Of a stretch of 64,000 nt of DNA, positions 45,798 to 54,836 are shown one piece after another. How positions within the stretch are numbered: position 1 is the stretch's first letter; every line of letters begins with the position of its first letter. Made by a program: the position numbers and the translations under genes. Location of the stretch: positions 1,993,702 through 2,057,701 of the forward strand of contig NZ_CP059081.1 in NCBI RefSeq assembly GCF_015602705.1, written 5' to 3'. The notes under the pieces were generated by a model, which was given only the letters and a program-made list of their open reading frames with translations, searched no databases and was not told the DNA's origin. Source of the stretch: Acinetobacter lwoffii. GTDB lineage: Bacteria > Pseudomonadota > Gammaproteobacteria > Pseudomonadales > Moraxellaceae.

Positions 45798-46640
45798 ATG
45801 AGTGCTCAGTTATTTGTTGTTGCGACTCCAATCGGGCACTTAGATGATATTAGTTATCGTGCAATTCAGGTGTTGAAGTCGGTGAGTCTTATTGCTGCTG
45901 AGGATACACGAACTTCAGCACAGTTGCTTAAACACTTTAATATTCAAACACCTCTGACCGCTTGCCATGAACATAATGAAAGCAACAAGATTGATCAACT
46001 AATCCAGCGCCTACTCAATGGCGAAGATATGGCCCTGATCAGTGATGCTGGTACTCCCCTGATCAGCGACCCTGGTTTTAAATTTGTCCGTGCTGCACAA
46101 GCGCATAATATTCGCGTGATTCCTGTACCTGGTGCTTGTGCGGCTATTGCTGCCTTAAGTGCAGTCGGCTTGCCGAGTGACCGTTTCAGTTTTGAAGGTT
46201 TTCTGCCATCCAGACAAAGTCAGCGCCTACAGAATCTGGAAAAACTGAAAGATGAAACCCAGACTTTAATTTTCTATGAAGCACCGCACCGGATTCTGGA
46301 GTCCGTTAAAGATATGGCCAGCGTTTTCGGAGCAGATCGCCCGGTCGGTTTTGCGCGTGAGATTACCAAGACTTTTGAAACTATCAAGAAAATGACCTTA
46401 GGTGAGCTGGTCGAATTCATTGCCAATGATCACAATCAGCAAAAAGGCGAAATTGTTTTGGTGATTGGTGGTGCCATCGAAGAAAAAGATCTGGATCAGG
46501 AAAAACTGGATAAATTATTGAACCGTTTGTTACAGGACCTTTCGGTCAAAGCAGCATCACAGTTGGCAGCAGATTTAACAGGTATCAAAAAGAAAGTCGC
46601 TTATCAACGTGCTTTAGAACTGACTTCGGCAAACGATTAA
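45798..46640 (+). CDS. rsmI: 16S rRNA (cytidine-1402-2'-O)-methyltransferase
   Basis: A 280-residue tetrapyrrole-methylase-fold enzyme that 2'-O-methylates C1402 of 16S rRNA in the ribosomal P site. Signatures: LFVVATPIGHLDDISYRA near the N-terminus, AAEDTRTSAQLLKHF, SDAGTPLISDPGF, and VPVPGACAAIAALS. ATG 45798 has GGAG six bases upstream; an earlier ATG (45786) is part of the lpoA start region. It diverges from lpoA with only ten bases between the two start codons, so each promoter must lie inside the other's gene. A symmetrical terminator follows. Confidence 0.95.
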   Translation: MSAQLFVVATPIGHLDDISYRAIQVLKSVSLIAAEDTRTSAQLLKHFNIQTPLTACHEHNESNKIDQLIQRLLNGEDMALISDAGTPLISDPGFKFVRAAQAHNIRVIPVPGACAAIAALSAVGLPSDRFSFEGFLPSRQSQRLQNLEKLKDETQTLIFYEAPHRILESVKDMASVFGADRPVGFAREITKTFETIKKMTLGELVEFIANDHNQQKGEIVLVIGGAIEEKDLDQEKLDKLLNRLLQDLSVKAASQLAADLTGIKKKVAYQRALELTSAND

Positions 46641-46672
46641 TGTTCTAGATTTTCTATCACGTTTTGATTTGC

Positions 46673-46705
46673 AAAAAAAACACCACAATTGATGTGGTGT
46701 TTTTT
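46673..46705. terminator. Bidirectional terminator
   Basis: The stem AACACCACA / TGTGGTGTT lies between an A-run and a T-run, between rsmI and the convergent sutA-like gene. Confidence 0.9.
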
Positions 46706-46729
46706 ATAAGAGGCAAGTCAATCAATAAC

Positions 46730-46984
46730 TTATTCTTTGGCTACTGATTCATCTGCTGGGACTTCAACAATACGACCACCATTGGCAAGGAAAGCCGCAA
46801 TTTCATCTTCAAGTGCCTGACGTTTCTTTAACTTTGCAGTGACGGTCAAGGTTTCAGCTTCTGCAAGATCGGTATCATTCACGACCTCTGTGCTATCTGC
46901 TGCGCCTTTTTCAGCTGCTTTTGCTTCATCATCGTCAACGATTGAATCTTCAACGTCGTCATCATAATCATTCATGTCTGTCAT
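46730..46984 (-). CDS. sutA: SutA-like acidic RNA-polymerase-associated regulator
   Basis: An 84-residue protein with an Asp/Glu-rich disordered N-terminus (MNDYDDDVEDSIVDDDE) and a short helical C-terminus (KLKKRQALEDEIAAFLANGG plus RIVEVPADE). The same arrangement defines Pseudomonas SutA, a small factor that binds RNA polymerase in slow growth. Start: ATG 46984, with GGGGAG six bases upstream; ATGs further upstream lack spacing or a site. Similarity of acidic tails is weak evidence alone; the FLxxGGRI segment is what supports the call. Confidence 0.65.
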   Translation of the reverse strand: MTDMNDYDDDVEDSIVDDDEAKAAEKGAADSTEVVNDTDLAEAETLTVTAKLKKRQALEDEIAAFLANGGRIVEVPADESVAKE

Positions 46985-47158
46985 TTGCATCTCCCCAAAA
47001 ATGGCGCTTGCTTGGTATTCCAAGCCAGGTGTCGAATTAAGTGAAATTTAGCAATCTCTTTGGGCTTCGCCTAGTACCAAACATCAAAAAATCGTATCTT
47101 TTTTAAACAAAATCGTTACTCTTTATTGGTGTTTGTTTAAAAAATTTACATTTCTGTC

Positions 47159-48406
47159 TTAAGCTGCGTAGCGTGTGTCTTTAAGTAAACTCAGACCGTT
47201 GGCCTGCGCCATAAATGCATCTTTCAACATGGGCTGATTTTCTACCTGTTTCAGGCCGAAATTGCGTGCCCAAACCATCGGGAAGAATAATGTAGTTTCC
47301 ATCCAGCCAATCGCCGACATGCTGTGCATCATGGCATCGTTCTGACCTTTACGGCGATGCTCATAGCGTTTCAGGGTCTGCTCATGTGCCCATACGCCAC
47401 GCGCATGATCATGCAGCAAAACATCACAGAGCACCGCAGCATCCAGACAGCCAATATTTACCCCTTGACCTGCTAGTGGATGAATGACATGTGCAGCATC
47501 TCCAATCAGGGCTAAACCATCTTGGACATATTGTTGGGCAGCGCGGGCTTTTAAAGGGAAAGTGGCACGTGGCGTGGCCTCTAAGACTTCACCCAGCATA
47601 TGCTGGCTCTCACGGGTTAATAGCTGGGTAAATTCAGCATCTGGCAACGCTGCGTATTCTTCTGCATAATCATCTGGCAAAGTCCAGACAATCGATTGCC
47701 AGTGTCCCTGCTCTTCCTGATTAAGGCTGGCCATAGGTAAAAAAGCCAATGGACCGGTTTCAAGAAAAATCTGACGTGCCATATGCTGATGAGGCTGTGC
47801 AGTTTTAATGGCACAACTGATGCCTGCCTGTTTATAGTCCAGTACATCAATATCGATGAACGCTTGCTCACGGACAAAGGAATTGGCCCCATCTGCGCCG
47901 ATCACCAGTTTAGTTTGGAGTTGTGTACCATCAGCCAGATGAATGATCCATACACCGACGCCACGTTCGATGCGGCTGACTTTGACCTGTGTTCTATAAT
48001 CTTGAATATCTTCAAGCATCTTTTGCTGAATGGCCAGATTCAGAATGCTTGGCTCCACCATTGAACCCAAGGCCTGTTCTACCGAGGGCGTTTTTTCTGA
48101 AGACTGGCCAAAATTAATTTCGCCATAGCCATTCTTATTCCAGACCTGCATGCCGGTATAAGGCTGCTGACGTGCTAAATTTTCCCAGACACCCACCGTT
48201 TTTAGTAGATGAATGGTTGCCTGACTTAGGGCCAGTACACGCGGATTGGCCACATGCAAAGTTTTATCTGCATCCAGAATTGGCGCTGCATCCAGAACTG
48301 TAGGCTGCACGCCACCTTGAGCTAACAGAAGCGCTGTAAGTCCACCAACCAGCCCACCACCAATAACGACGACGTCTAATATTTCGTTAGTTTGATTTAA
48401 GCTCAT
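47159..48406 (-). CDS. FAD-dependent ubiquinone-biosynthesis hydroxylase (UbiI/UbiF/VisC family)
   Basis: A 415-residue flavoprotein monooxygenase with the N-terminal FAD fold VVVIGGGLVGGLTALLLAQ, the central VIGADGANSFVR and the C-terminal GDAAHVIHPLAGQGVNIG. It hydroxylates the aromatic ring of a ubiquinone intermediate. Position after ubiH mimics the E. coli ubiH-visC (ubiI) operon, so UbiI is the likeliest role, but UbiF cannot be excluded by motif. It overlaps ubiH by four bases (ATGA). This is the final gene of the unit. Confidence 0.87.
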   Translation of the reverse strand: MSLNQTNEILDVVVIGGGLVGGLTALLLAQGGVQPTVLDAAPILDADKTLHVANPRVLALSQATIHLLKTVGVWENLARQQPYTGMQVWNKNGYGEINFGQSSEKTPSVEQALGSMVEPSILNLAIQQKMLEDIQDYRTQVKVSRIERGVGVWIIHLADGTQLQTKLVIGADGANSFVREQAFIDIDVLDYKQAGISCAIKTAQPHQHMARQIFLETGPLAFLPMASLNQEEQGHWQSIVWTLPDDYAEEYAALPDAEFTQLLTRESQHMLGEVLEATPRATFPLKARAAQQYVQDGLALIGDAAHVIHPLAGQGVNIGCLDAAVLCDVLLHDHARGVWAHEQTLKRYEHRRKGQNDAMMHSMSAIGWMETTLFFPMVWARNFGLKQVENQPMLKDAFMAQANGLSLLKDTRYAA

Positions 48407-49611
48407 GCTTTTAACCCCATGGCATAATTTGCAACCAGTGGCTTGATGCCAGGAATCGTATCAAAAGCGATTAAACCCGTATTACGAATCAGCTTTAAAA
48501 ATGGATTCTGGTTACTAAAGCCCCGCACCACTGAATCACAGAACTTGATTACACGCTGCTGGTCACTAAGACGGGATTTTTCATAGTCTTGCAATATTGC
48601 CGCATCGCCCAAGTCTGCGCCTTGTGCCTGCTGCTCTTTCAGGTAACGCACCAATACATGCGCATCACGCATACACAGATTAAATCCTTGGCCAGCCACC
48701 GGATGGATCGTATGTGCTGCATTGCCCATCAACACGACACGGCTAACAGCCTGTTTTTCGGCTAACACTTGAGACAATGGAAAACTGAACCGTTTTCCGG
48801 TTTTCTGAAATTTTCCGGCACGATCGCCATACGTTTCCTGCAAGGCATCCAGAAAATGCTGGTCATTTTCATCTCCCAACCATTCTCCTTCAGTACCTTT
48901 TTTCACAGGCCAGACCACTGAACGGCGATACTCACCCGGTAAGGGCAACAGTGCCAAAGGGCCCAGATGGCTGAAACGCTCAAAGCCCACATGACCATGT
49001 GGCTTCGATGTTTGTACTGTGGTCACAATTGCAACTTGATCATAATCGTGTTCTGACGCACCAATACCCAAGGCTTTACGGCAGAAAGAATCCCGTCCAT
49101 CGGCGGCAATAACCAGTTTGGACTGTAATTTTAGTGATGATTCACCGCGCTGAGCTTCGATATAAGCAAAGTCTGTACCTTGGATAAGGGATGTCACTTG
49201 AACACCATCAATCAGTTCAATTAATGGCTCTTTTTTGACTTGGGTCAGCAGTACACGACCGAGCCAGGCATTTTCAATGACCTGACCAAAGCTTTCAACT
49301 TTTTCCTGCTCGGCTTTCAGTCGTGCCTTACCAAAACTGCCCTGTTCGGTAATATTCACTTCCAGAATTGGGGTAGCATGTTCTTGCAAGGCATTCCAAA
49401 GTCCAAGCTCCTGATAGATCTGCACGCTACGGCGTGACAAGGCACTGTTACGTGCATCAAAACTGGAATGATATGGCGCAAGATTTTCATCATCATAATT
49501 TGGGTATTTGATCGCTTCTAAAAGTTTGACTGCAATATTGGTTTTCGCCAACATCAGTGCGAGGCTTAAACCCACCATCCCACCACCGACAATGATGACT
49601 TCTTGTTGCAT
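48403..49611 (-). CDS. ubiH: 2-octaprenyl-6-methoxyphenol hydroxylase
   Basis: A 402-residue FAD monooxygenase of ubiquinone synthesis. EVIIVGGGMVGLSLALMLAK binds the ADP part of FAD, FDARNSALSRRSVQIYQELG is the UbiH-typical substrate-side block, AADGRDSFCRKALG and MGNAAHTIHPVAGQGFNLC follow. AGGA six bases before the ATG supports the start. In E. coli pepP lies immediately upstream; here about 1.7 kb containing a broken GNAT gene and a DUF378 gene intervenes. It is cotranscribed with the second hydroxylase. Confidence 0.9.
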   Translation of the reverse strand: MQQEVIIVGGGMVGLSLALMLAKTNIAVKLLEAIKYPNYDDENLAPYHSSFDARNSALSRRSVQIYQELGLWNALQEHATPILEVNITEQGSFGKARLKAEQEKVESFGQVIENAWLGRVLLTQVKKEPLIELIDGVQVTSLIQGTDFAYIEAQRGESSLKLQSKLVIAADGRDSFCRKALGIGASEHDYDQVAIVTTVQTSKPHGHVGFERFSHLGPLALLPLPGEYRRSVVWPVKKGTEGEWLGDENDQHFLDALQETYGDRAGKFQKTGKRFSFPLSQVLAEKQAVSRVVLMGNAAHTIHPVAGQGFNLCMRDAHVLVRYLKEQQAQGADLGDAAILQDYEKSRLSDQQRVIKFCDSVVRGFSNQNPFLKLIRNTGLIAFDTIPGIKPLVANYAMGLKA

Positions 49612-49716
49612 GCTTACTTCCTTATCTGTTTATTCGCATCTATGGCGAATTACATAAAACGTATACTGGTTTTATCTTACCTCAAGGCTTTAAATTTTTA
49701 TAATGATTCGTTTTAT

Positions 49717-50295
49717 TTAGTTTTCTTCATGATGATCCAGCCTATATTGAAAAACCAAGACATCGCGCTTTTCAGTACCCAACTTCGGCAATACAGTATA
49801 GGCATTGATCCGTTCAACGATTTCAAACCCTGTCTTTAACAGCACTTGGTGTGCCTGTATATGTTCTGCATCGCAGAAAGTATCCAGTGATTTAAGTGTA
49901 AGATATTATTTAAAATAATGAATCACCGCTTTCATCGCCTCAAGCATATAGCCCTGCCCCTGAAATCGAGGACCAAGTCCGAAATGAATTTCAAAGCTGT
50001 TATTTTGCTGTTGAATGATCGTTAGTAATCCGATTGCCAGATGACTTTTTCGCTCAACAATCACCCATGAAAATCCTTCACTCGGTTGCTGCCAATAGCT
50101 TAACGCCCATTTCTGCAACATCTGTTGAGTTTGATTGACTGTTGTATGCACCCGTCGTTGTAAATATTTTGATGCTTCAACGTTGCCACAATATTCTTGG
50201 AATAATGAGATTTCATCTCCAACTTTATATGCTCTTAACTCCAACCGAGTTGTCTTTAATTCAGCAACTAAAATATTTATACTCACTTTTATCAA
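49717..50295 (-). pseudogene. GNAT acetyltransferase gene interrupted by an in-frame stop
   Basis: The N-terminal part (LKTTRLELRAYKVGDE ... FGLGPRFQGQGYMLEAMKAV) is a RimJ-type GNAT with the acetyl-CoA loop RFQGQGY. A TAA at 49906-49908 stops it after HYFK. The same frame then continues without a shift as YLTLKSLDTFCDAEHIQAHQ and a typical GNAT end with LLKTGFEIVERI, up to a TAA at 49717. A single CAA-to-TAA change explains this. The start is uncertain (TTG 50295 or GTG 50286), so the 5' end may also be damaged. Read-through could give a full protein, but I see no signal for it. Confidence 0.8.
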
Positions 50296-50302
50296 CTCGG
50301 CA

Positions 50303-50509
50303 TTAAAAAACGGAATGTTGTAATTTCATTTGGCACTTGTACGATTCGATCGCAAACCTAGTCAAATTGGTATAACTCGATCTACTCGCTTCGCACAATT
50401 TTGAATACATACTGATGCTGGTAAATCCTGAATGATACAATTGTGAATCAAGCCATTTATAAATGAGCTGATATTCACTTTCAGTAGCAGGAGGCCCATT
50501 TACAATCAC
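50303..50509 (-). CDS. Unrecognised short ORF, 68 residues
   Basis: A GTG-initiated frame with ordinary composition (DSQLYHSGFTSISMYSKLCE). No ribosome site, no motif and no relation to neighbours can be shown. It ends 8 bases before the broken GNAT gene and may be a remnant or chance ORF. Confidence 0.2.
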   Translation of the reverse strand: MIVNGPPATESEYQLIYKWLDSQLYHSGFTSISMYSKLCEASRSSYTNLTRFAIESYKCQMKLQHSVF

Positions 50510-50812
50510 TATTCTTTTCTTATTTTAAGATAATTGTATAAATATAACTCGATCTTTGAGCTAACAGATATTTTAAAAAAATTTATCCAACCATGTACAA
50601 TCTAATCTTATTTGTATGATAGTGATCATCAATCTTTAGCTAGGCATTGTTGTAGATCTGGGGATGGTTCTATTAATAACGTATAAACACCTAATAAAAA
50701 ACCCCGGAAATCTACCGAGGTTTCTTCATCTTCCACACTATTTCTATCCTCTCGGCAAGTTACTCGAAGACATGAATCCTATCTTGCAAGAAACTCGCCC
50801 AAGAAGATTAGC
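50510..50812. other. AT-rich intergenic region with a minus-strand terminator
   Basis: Apart from the terminator at 50695-50722, I see no gene or RNA in these 300 bases. Confidence 0.3.
50695..50722 (-). terminator. Terminator of the DUF378 gene
   Basis: On the minus strand the stem CCTCGG / CCGGGG (one G-U pair) with a 7-base loop runs into TTTTTT, about 90 bases after the stop. Confidence 0.75.
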
Positions 50813-51052
50813 TTAACGCACAATATTGGTATGATGATCTGTGTGGTGTACTGTTTTACCCAACTTCGTTCCTGTATAAATCAGGTACAATGCCGACAAA
50901 CCAACCAATACATAAACAATTCGAGATAAGGCGCTCATATCACCAAAGATTGCAGCGACCAAATTAAAATCGAATGCACCAATTAAACCCCAATTAATGC
51001 CACCAATGATTGTTAAAGCATAAGCAATCCAGTCAATCGTATTTAATCTCAT
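50813..51052 (-). CDS. DUF378 family small membrane protein
   Basis: A 79-residue inner-membrane protein with two hydrophobic helices. TIDWIAYALTIIGGINWGLIG plus AFDFNLVAAIFGD is the DUF378 (YuzA) signature, and LSRIVYVLVGLSALYLIY is the second helix. A His-rich tail ends the protein (VHHTDHHTN). The function is unknown. It lies between pepP and ubiH, where E. coli has nothing, and has its own terminator. Confidence 0.9.
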   Translation of the reverse strand: MRLNTIDWIAYALTIIGGINWGLIGAFDFNLVAAIFGDMSALSRIVYVLVGLSALYLIYTGTKLGKTVHHTDHHTNIVR

Positions 51053-51299
51053 AAGTGTTCTCCTGCTCTTATTTAAGTTTATTTAAGGATCAGAGAAAGT
51101 ATGAGAATCTCAGCCCATTTAATATGTAGCTTTGATGCTAAAAACGGATTTTCTGTGTTGACTTCCTGTCAATTTTTAAGCTGTAAATTTTACTTAGGTG
51201 AGTTTTATTTGACTTGTTCGATATAAACGTAAGCTAAGTCACTTTTTGATCGATTCGATATAGCTAGGAATTCTTGTTTAAAACGGCATAGAAATGTCA

Positions 51300-51330
51300 T
51301 AAAAAAAGCCGATTTCGCGACCGGCTTTCT
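51300..51330 (-). terminator. Terminator after pepP
   Basis: The minus-strand stem AAAGCCG / CGGCTTT is followed by a run of T, 15 bases after the pepP stop. Confidence 0.8.
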
Positions 51331-51344
51331 GTATTTTTCTTAGA

Positions 51345-52679
51345 TTAGGCAGCGCGGGCTTTCGCCATTAATGCCTCAATCTCTTCTACCGTTTTGACGA
51401 CTTTCGCGGTTAAAACTAGCGGGCCATTTGCAGTGGCCACCACATCATCTTCAATCCTAATGCCAATTCCACGCCATTTAGCATCTACTGTTTCATCATC
51501 AGGCGCGATATAAAGACCCGGCTCAACGGTCACGACCATACCCTCTTCATACGAGCGCCATTCACCGTCCACCTTATAAGCACCGACATCATGCACATCC
51601 ATACCGAGCCAATGTCCCGTACCATGCATGTAGAACTGACGAAAAGCTTCTTTTTCTATAATCTCGTCGATATTACCCTGCATCAAGCCAAGATCGAGCA
51701 AACCCTGCACCAAAATACGCACTGCAACATTGTGAGGTTCTTTATACGAGTTACCAATTTGCACGGCATTGATCGCAGCGATTTGAGCATCCAGTACTAC
51801 GTTATATAAGGCTTTCTGTTCCGGACTGAATTTACCATTTACCGGAAAGGTACGGGTAATGTCTGAAGCATAAAGCTGATATTCAGCTGCAGCATCAATC
51901 AGGACTAAATCGCCATCTTTCAGTTCTTTGTCATTTTCTACATAGTGCAGGATGCAGGCATTCTCACCACCACCGACAATACTGTTGTAGGCCGGAACAC
52001 CGCCATTTTTGCCAAAGATATAATTCAGCTCGGCTTCCAGCGCATATTCCATCATGCCCGGACGTATTGCTAGCATCGCTTGAGTATGTGCATCAGCAGA
52101 AATATCAGAAGCAATCTGCATCAATTCAATTTCATTTGCATCTTTATGCAGACGCATTTCATCGACAATACGGTCCAGCTGAATTATTTGCGCTGGCGCA
52201 GAAGTCCCACGACGGCTTTCACCACTTGCAGTCGCAATCCATTTGGCGACACGCGCATCAAACTCTGCATGCTGTCCAATGCGATAAAATAACTGATCTT
52301 TATTTTGTAACTTTTCTAAGATTTCTTCATCCAGCAGATCAATCGCATAGGCTTCATCTGCATCATAATCCTGAATAGCCCCATCAATACCCGCGCGGTA
52401 GCCATTCCAGATTTCCATTTCACGGTTGCGTTCACGACAGAACAAACTGTAGCTATAGCCTTCTTCTTCAGTGTCAAAGGTTTCAATCACAGCCACAGCT
52501 TCAGGTTCCGCGAATCCGGTTAAATAGAAGAAACTACTGTCTGCACGGTATTTATAATCTGCATCACGGTTACGCATAGCTACCGGACTGGTCGCGATAA
52601 TAGCGATACTGCGTAAACCGATTTCCCCTGCGAGGATTGCGCGACGCTCCTCAAAAACTGCCTGTGTCAATTTCTTCAT
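51345..52679 (-). CDS. pepP: Xaa-Pro aminopeptidase P
   Basis: A 444-residue cytoplasmic metallopeptidase that removes N-terminal residues before Pro. The pita-bread domain has all five metal ligands in LIDAAAEYQLYASDITRTF (two Asp), MHGTGHWLGMDVHDVG (His), TVEPGLYI (Glu) and IRIEDDVV (Glu). The N-terminal domain has YLTGFAEPEAVAV. Length equals E. coli PepP (441). It follows ygfB on the same strand, as in E. coli. Confidence 0.95.
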   Translation of the reverse strand: MKKLTQAVFEERRAILAGEIGLRSIAIIATSPVAMRNRDADYKYRADSSFFYLTGFAEPEAVAVIETFDTEEEGYSYSLFCRERNREMEIWNGYRAGIDGAIQDYDADEAYAIDLLDEEILEKLQNKDQLFYRIGQHAEFDARVAKWIATASGESRRGTSAPAQIIQLDRIVDEMRLHKDANEIELMQIASDISADAHTQAMLAIRPGMMEYALEAELNYIFGKNGGVPAYNSIVGGGENACILHYVENDKELKDGDLVLIDAAAEYQLYASDITRTFPVNGKFSPEQKALYNVVLDAQIAAINAVQIGNSYKEPHNVAVRILVQGLLDLGLMQGNIDEIIEKEAFRQFYMHGTGHWLGMDVHDVGAYKVDGEWRSYEEGMVVTVEPGLYIAPDDETVDAKWRGIGIRIEDDVVATANGPLVLTAKVVKTVEEIEALMAKARAA

Positions 52680-52808
52680 TACACCTTACTTCTTATCGAT
52701 CAATACTTGTATTTAGAATATAGTCTTGAAATCAGACTATAGATTTCACTGTAAACAGCAAAATATATGCCTGATTTCAAGCAGGTGATGACTCACCTCA
52801 GCATTTCA

Positions 52809-53441
52809 TCAGCTTGGACGTTTAGGCGAGAAAATCTCGACTACACTTTGCGCTTCTGTAGTAGCGACTTTAGGCTGATTTTTTTGACTAAATTGCTGTA
52901 AGAGTGGCGTTTCTTCAACTTCGACCTTTTTACGCCCTAAAGACAGACTGACAGGAATCAGACGCACAAATTCGTACAATTCCTGATAGCTTTCTTCACC
53001 TTCAGCATCATCGTCTGAGTCTTCAAATTCAACTGCGGCTACATCTTGTAAATGTTCAATCAGCTCAACTTCATCCTGACGGATATGTCCTGAAGCCAGT
53101 CCGAAACCTAAGACCACGCCTGCACACCAGTCCGCCAGAGCCTGTACGCGTTCTGAAAGCACATGCTCATCATCAGGCAGCAAAGGTAAATAATCCAGCT
53201 CATCTTCAGACAATGCATGGAACACATCTTCAGCTTCGCCCGCCAACAACTCTAATGCTTCGGCATCCAGTTCAGGTACATCCAGTGTTTCTAAAATCTG
53301 TAACCACTCTTCACTGCTTGGCGCCTGGGTGACACAAACAATGCCAGTCAGCAAACCATGTAGTTCGCTAGGGCTAGAAATTTCCTCAATTGAAGAAAAA
53401 TTGCGGTGCCATTCGGTCCAACCTGAAATATCGTCTTGCAT
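52809..53441 (-). CDS. ygfB: UPF0149 family protein (YgfB/YecA type)
   Basis: A 210-residue cytoplasmic protein with the UPF0149 core SPSELHGLLTGIVC, LLPDDEHVLSERVQALADWCAGVVLGFGLA-type text and YEFVRLIPVSL. The family is alpha-helical and of unknown function; a YgfB member in Pseudomonas affects beta-lactam resistance through AmpD. The start is ATG 53441 with GGA seven bases upstream, not the TTG four codons before. It diverges from the coiled-coil gene next to zapA, with about 64 bases in between for both promoters. Confidence 0.88.
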   Translation of the reverse strand: MQDDISGWTEWHRNFSSIEEISSPSELHGLLTGIVCVTQAPSSEEWLQILETLDVPELDAEALELLAGEAEDVFHALSEDELDYLPLLPDDEHVLSERVQALADWCAGVVLGFGLASGHIRQDEVELIEHLQDVAAVEFEDSDDDAEGEESYQELYEFVRLIPVSLSLGRKKVEVEETPLLQQFSQKNQPKVATTEAQSVVEIFSPKRPS

Positions 53442-53505
53442 TCGTTTATCCAATCTTTATACTGCTTATATATTACCTTTGTTTGCAACACTGTGCGACC
53501 TCGAT

Positions 53506-54063
53506 ATGTTAGAAGAATTACAGCGTCTACAAGTGCAGATCGGCGTGTTAAAAACGCGACTTGCACGGCTTGAAAGTGAAAATTCCAGTTTGCGCGAAGA
53601 GCAAGACTCTTCAATGATGCAACATCAACAGCAAATTGAACAAAAGAACAGCGTGATTGCGCAAAAACAACAAGAAAATGAAAATCTGACTGAACAGCTG
53701 ACGGATTCTCGTGCCCAATTTCAACTGCTCAATAATGATGCAACTGCACTGGCAGACCGTTATGGCCGTCTGGAAAAAAGCTGTACCGATCTGAAAAACC
53801 GTTTTCAGGAAATTCTGGCTGAACGAAATGAGCTGCGCGTAGTTAAGGAAAAGATGATCCTTGAACAGCGTCATGCCCAGCAGGAAATTCAGCGTCTGAC
53901 TCAGGAATCTGAACGCTTAACCCAGAAAAATGAAAATGCCAAAGCCAAGGTTGAAGCGATTATTCAACGTCTGGCGATTCTCGGTACTGCGCAGGATCAT
54001 CACGCACAGGAAATTCAACAACTGGCCCATCCGACTGAAGCGACTGAGGAAGCCTCATCATGA
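53506..54063 (+). CDS. Coiled-coil protein next to zapA (ZapB-like / TIGR02449-like)
   Basis: A 185-residue coiled coil from residue 2 to about 165: MLEELQRLQVQIGVLKTRLA opens with clear heptads, and LTQESERLTQKNENAKAKVE continues them. Pseudomonas has a short TIGR02449 coiled coil in the same place, and E. coli ZapB has the same heptad style, so a division-ring accessory is likely. This protein is longer than both. The ATG at 53506 is used; the frame upstream lies in the divergent ygfB and is not coding. It overlaps zapA by four bases (ATGA). Confidence 0.65.
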   Translation: MLEELQRLQVQIGVLKTRLARLESENSSLREEQDSSMMQHQQQIEQKNSVIAQKQQENENLTEQLTDSRAQFQLLNNDATALADRYGRLEKSCTDLKNRFQEILAERNELRVVKEKMILEQRHAQQEIQRLTQESERLTQKNENAKAKVEAIIQRLAILGTAQDHHAQEIQQLAHPTEATEEASS

Positions 54064-54347
54064 GTGAACAAATTGCAATTGATCTCAGAGTATTGGGGCA
54101 TAGTTTCCGTCTGGCCTCTACTCCTGACAAGCAGGAAGAATTAGAGCGCGCAGCACAGTTATTGAATGACAAATATGATGAATTTCGCCGTAAAGCGCCA
54201 CGCATGGAACCTAGTAAGCTGATTATTATGGTGGCACTTGAGCTGATGCAGGAGGTTTTGAATATGAATAGATCACTGCAACAATATGCGCATTGCGAGC
54301 GTTTGTTACAAACTATTTTAGAAGAAGTTGAAGAACTGACTGAATAA
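54060..54347 (+). CDS. zapA: Cell division protein ZapA
   Basis: A 95-residue protein that binds and bundles FtsZ in the division ring. IDLRVLGHSFRLASTPDKQEELERAAQLLN is the conserved globular head in order, followed by the ALELMQEVL dimerisation helix and an acidic end. The ATG overlaps the stop of the preceding coiled-coil gene, so the two are cotranslated, which supports a shared division role. 6S RNA follows as in other gammaproteobacteria. Confidence 0.95.
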   Translation: MSEQIAIDLRVLGHSFRLASTPDKQEELERAAQLLNDKYDEFRRKAPRMEPSKLIIMVALELMQEVLNMNRSLQQYAHCERLLQTILEEVEELTE

Positions 54348-54412
54348 TCTCGAATTCTGTTTAAACTTCGGACATTCGACCGAACTGTTTACAGTTCATG
54401 AACAGCATAGAG

Positions 54413-54440
54413 TTGCCACACCGGGATTATTGTTTATAAT
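54413..54440 (+). promoter_or_regulatory. Promoter of 6S RNA
   Basis: TTGCCA (-35) and TATAAT (-10) with a 16-base spacer, ending seven bases before the expected 6S start. Confidence 0.75.
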
Positions 54441-54446
54441 TAACTT

Positions 54447-54627
54447 AACTCTGAGGTGTTCGCCAGCGGGTCTATTCCCCTGCCGATACTAACACTTATG
54501 GGTGTGTTCTGTATATTTAGAGTGTATGCCCATCTCCGTATGGGAAACCCAGCAATTATACGTCGCATCCTCCTTGAACTCATCGGGTTCAGGGTAACGA
54601 CACATGCAGCGGCATCTTCGGAGTACT
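54447..54627 (+). ncRNA. ssrS: 6S RNA
   Basis: A regulator that mimics an open promoter and binds the sigma-70 RNA polymerase holoenzyme. The 5' part CTCTGAGGTGTTCGCCAGCG and the 3' part GCGGCATCTTCGGAG pair as the terminal stem of gammaproteobacterial 6S. Internal landmarks are CCCCTGCCGATA, GGGTTCAGGGTAACGACACA and GCAGCGGC. The position directly after zapA is the conserved 6S locus. Length about 181 nt; ends are set by stem pairing and the upstream promoter, so exact termini may differ by a few bases. Confidence 0.92.
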
Positions 54628-54836
54628 TCAATTTCGTTTTCAAAATATAATTATAATTTTTCCTGAATTTCCTCTTATTTTAATTTTGTAGTATTTCTCT
54701 CGAACATTCCTCTACATTCATTTTATTGATGTATTCATCATCTGGAATGAAAAAAAATCTTTAGCTATAAAAAAGATAGGGCTTTAATTACTTCCGTCAA
54801 AATCAAACAATCTTTCAGTAACTTATTTTCCTATTT

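Noticed and set aside
49717..50295. A frameshift in the GNAT gene
   Set aside because: Both parts lie in the same reading frame; only a stop codon separates them, so a nonsense change is the simpler reading.
54456..54650. 64-residue ORF on the plus strand
   Set aside because: It lies almost wholly within 6S RNA, whose structure explains the sequence.
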